Of a DNA stretch of 64,000 nt, positions 62,119 through 64,000 are shown piece after piece (the stretch's first letter is position 1; each line of letters opens with the position of its first letter). The notes beneath the pieces are model-generated. The model was not told where the DNA came from and ran no database searches. It saw nothing but the letters and a program-made list of their open reading frames with translations. The DNA lies in assembly GCA_964057225.1 (NCBI GenBank), contig CAXKVF010000077.1:310001-374000 (forward strand), given 5' to 3'. A program made the position numbers and the translations under genes. Source of the DNA: Auanema rhodensis (lineage: Eukaryota; Nematoda; Chromadorea; Rhabditida; Rhabditidae).

Positions 62119-64000
62119 CATTTAATTAGCATAAATTAAAGTTCACGTAAATTTCAAAGTCATGGTTACCATGCACCAATATCAATAAAAATTTGTTTTT
62201 AGACTAATATGGACATGGGGAATCTAATTTTGAAAACCGCATCTCTCTATCTTTCACGTGAAGCGAGTTACATACCAAGTGCACATCACGTGTACATTTA
62301 ATTAGCATAAATTAAAGTTCACGTAAATTTCAAAGTCATGGTTACCATGAACCAATATCAATAAAAATTTGTTTTTAGACTAATATGGACATGGGGAATC
62401 TAATTTTGAAAACCGCATCTCTTCATCTTTCACGTGAAGCGAGTTACATACCAAGTGCACATCACGTGTACATTTAATTAGCATAAATTAAAGTTCACGT
62501 AAATTTCAAAGTCATGGTTACCATGCACCAATATCAATAACAATTTGTTTTTAGACTAATATGGACATGGGGAATCTAATTTTGAAAACCGCATCTCTCT
62601 ATCTTTCACGTGAAGCGAGTTACATACCAAGTGCACATCACGTGTACATTTAATTAGCATAAATTAAAGTTCACGTAAATTTCAAAGTCATGGTTACCAT
62701 GCACCAATGTCAATAAAAATTTGTTGTTAGACTAATATGGACATGGGGAATCTAATTTTGAAAACCGCATCTCTTCATCTTTCACGTGAAGCGAGTTACA
62801 TACCAAGTGCACATCACGTGTACATTTAATTAGCATAAATTAAAGTTCACGTAAATTTCAAAGTCATGGTTACCATGCACCAATATCAATAAAAATTTGT
62901 TTTTAGACTAATATGGACATGGGGAATCTAATTTTGAAAACCGCATCTCTTTATCTTTCACGTAAAGCGAGTTACATACCAAGTGCACATCACGTGTACA
63001 TTTAATTAGCATAAATTAAAGTTCACGTAAATTTCAAAGTCATGGTTACCATGAACCAATATCAATAAAAATTTGTTTTTAGACTAATATGGACATGGGG
63101 AATCTAATTTTGAAAACCGCATCTCTTTATCTTTCACGTGAAGCGAGTTACATACCAAGTGCACATCACGTGTACATTTAATTAGCATAAATTAAAGTTC
63201 ACGTAAATTTCAAAGTCATGGTTGCCATGAACCAATATCAATAAAAATTTGTTTTTAGACTAATATGGACATGGGGAATCTAATTTTGAAAACCGCATCT
63301 CTTTATCTTTCACGTGAAGCGAGTTACATATCAAGTGCACATCACGTGTACATTTAATTAGCATAAATTAAAGTTCACGTAAATTTCAAAGTCATGGTTA
63401 CCATGCACCAATATCAATAAAAATTTGTTTTTAGACTAATATGGACATGGGGAATCTAATTTTGAAAACCGCATCTCTTTATCTTTCACGTGAAGCGAGT
63501 TACATACCAAGTGCACATCACGTGTACATTTAATTAGCATAAATTAAAGTTCACGTAAATTTCAAAGTCATGGTTACCATGCACCAATGTCAATAAAAAT
63601 TTGTTTTTAGACTAATATGGACATGGGGAATCTAATTTTGAAAACCGCATCTCTTTATCTTTCACGTGAAGCGAGTTACATACCAAGTGCACATCACGTG
63701 TACATTTAATTAGCATAAATTAAAGTTCACGTAAATTTCAAAGTCATGGTTACCATGCACCAATGTCAATAAAAATTTGTTTTTAGACTAATATGGACAT
63801 GGGGAATCTAATTTTGCAAACCGCATCTCTTCATCTTTCACGTGAAGCGAGTTACATACCAAGTGCACATCACGTGTACATTTAATTAGCATAAATTAAA
63901 GTTCACGTAAATTTCAAAGTCATGGTTACCATGCACCAATATCAATAAAAATTTGTTTTTAGACTAATATGGACATGGGGAATCTAATTTTGAAAACCGC
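62119..64000 (+). repeat. Eastern HOR, 11-monomer unit cut by the window edge (m354-m364)
   Basis: Same order as 59831-62118 with a single G142A/reference pair. Early markers are 2288 bp and later ones 1936 bp from their partners. The last monomer starts at 63879 and is truncated at its position 122; if complete, the unit would be 1936 bp. Confidence 0.9.

Larger units (their letters stand above)
1..64000 (+). repeat. 176-bp satellite DNA array (about 364 head-to-tail monomers)
   Basis: The same 176-bp unit recurs without interruption from the first to the last base, always in the same orientation. Monomer starts fall at 1, 177, 353, 529 and so on to 63879. The phase drifts by exactly 10 bases over the window, explained by ten monomers of 175 bp. 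The reference monomer has 30 C and 26 G (about 32% G+C). Every monomer has stop codons in all six frames (for example TAA at 5-7, TAG at 9-11 and TAA at 19-21 forward; TTA at 4, 8 and 18 for the reverse strand), so it is non-coding. A unit near nucleosome length, array size above 64 kb and higher-order repeats fit a centromeric or pericentromeric satellite; that location is inference. The family is not recognised. Both array ends lie outside the window. Confidence 0.99.

Noticed and set aside
1-64000. CRISPR array (long series of direct repeats)
   Set aside because: The whole 176-bp unit repeats with no unique spacers, and repeats abut directly; unit length and array size do not fit.
1-64000. 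Protein-coding tandem repeat
   Set aside because: 176 is not a multiple of 3 and each monomer has stops in all six frames; no open frame could cross even one or two monomers.
1-64000. Telomeric, ribosomal or tRNA repeats
   Set aside because: No short telomere-type motif in tandem, no rRNA-like conserved sequence and no cloverleaf-type structure was seen.
1-64000. Array as a pure assembly artefact
   Set aside because: Ordered private variants and gradual change of variant sets along the window argue for real sequence, though particular perfect duplications (46631-50502, 58951-59830) deserve read-level checks.

Overview
The whole window is one uninterrupted head-to-tail array of a 176-bp, AT-rich satellite (about 32% G+C). 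It contains no gene, RNA gene, transposable element, inversion or unique sequence. Taking base 1 as monomer position 1, there are 363 complete monomers and a 122-bp partial one starting at 63879. Ten monomers carry a single-base deletion and I saw no insertions; 363 x 176 minus 10 gives exactly the observed phase at the window end. Monomers typically differ from the reference (bases 1-176, which match the majority sequence) at 0-4 positions. Below, variants are written as reference base, monomer position, new base (for example A56C); m1 is the monomer at 1-176.

Organism: an array of this size, with a nucleosome-sized unit and higher-order repeats, points to eukaryotic heterochromatin. A regional centromere or pericentromere is the likeliest setting, and other heterochromatic blocks are possible. 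I do not recognise the satellite family and cannot name the species. A plant or an invertebrate is plausible, but nothing here decides it. No vertebrate CENP-B box consensus is visible.

Layout, read from shared monomer variants: 1-1936 near-consensus monomers; 1937-11786 an 8-monomer higher-order repeat (HOR, 1407 bp) with shortened and lengthened units; 11787-17944 mixed fragments; 17945-21288 a duplicated 8-monomer block at 11-monomer spacing; 21289-23399 mixed; 23400-29383 a large duplication (18- and 14-monomer copies) with embedded trimers; 29384-30263 mixed; 30264-38535 a 9-monomer HOR (1584 bp) with length variants; 38536-41703 a short block repeated 20 kb away, followed by consensus-like monomers; 41704-43462 a 5-monomer tandem duplication; 43463-46630 mixed; 46631-50502 an 11-monomer tandem duplication; 50503-50854 two plain monomers; 50855-57542 a 19-monomer tandem duplication; 57543-59830 a run of nearly identical monomers; 59831-64000 an 11/13-monomer HOR cut by the window edge.

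The array is therefore not one HOR but a patchwork of at least six local HOR systems. Chimeric monomers and variant-length units record unequal exchange. Within each monomer there are three TCACGT hexamers spaced 32 and 33 bp apart (two are full CACGTG palindromes), a 15-bp dyad that collects much of the variation, and an AT-rich inverted repeat. These are the best candidates for sequence with a protein-binding or structural role. All assignments were made by eye from the sequence; functional statements about centromeres are inference.
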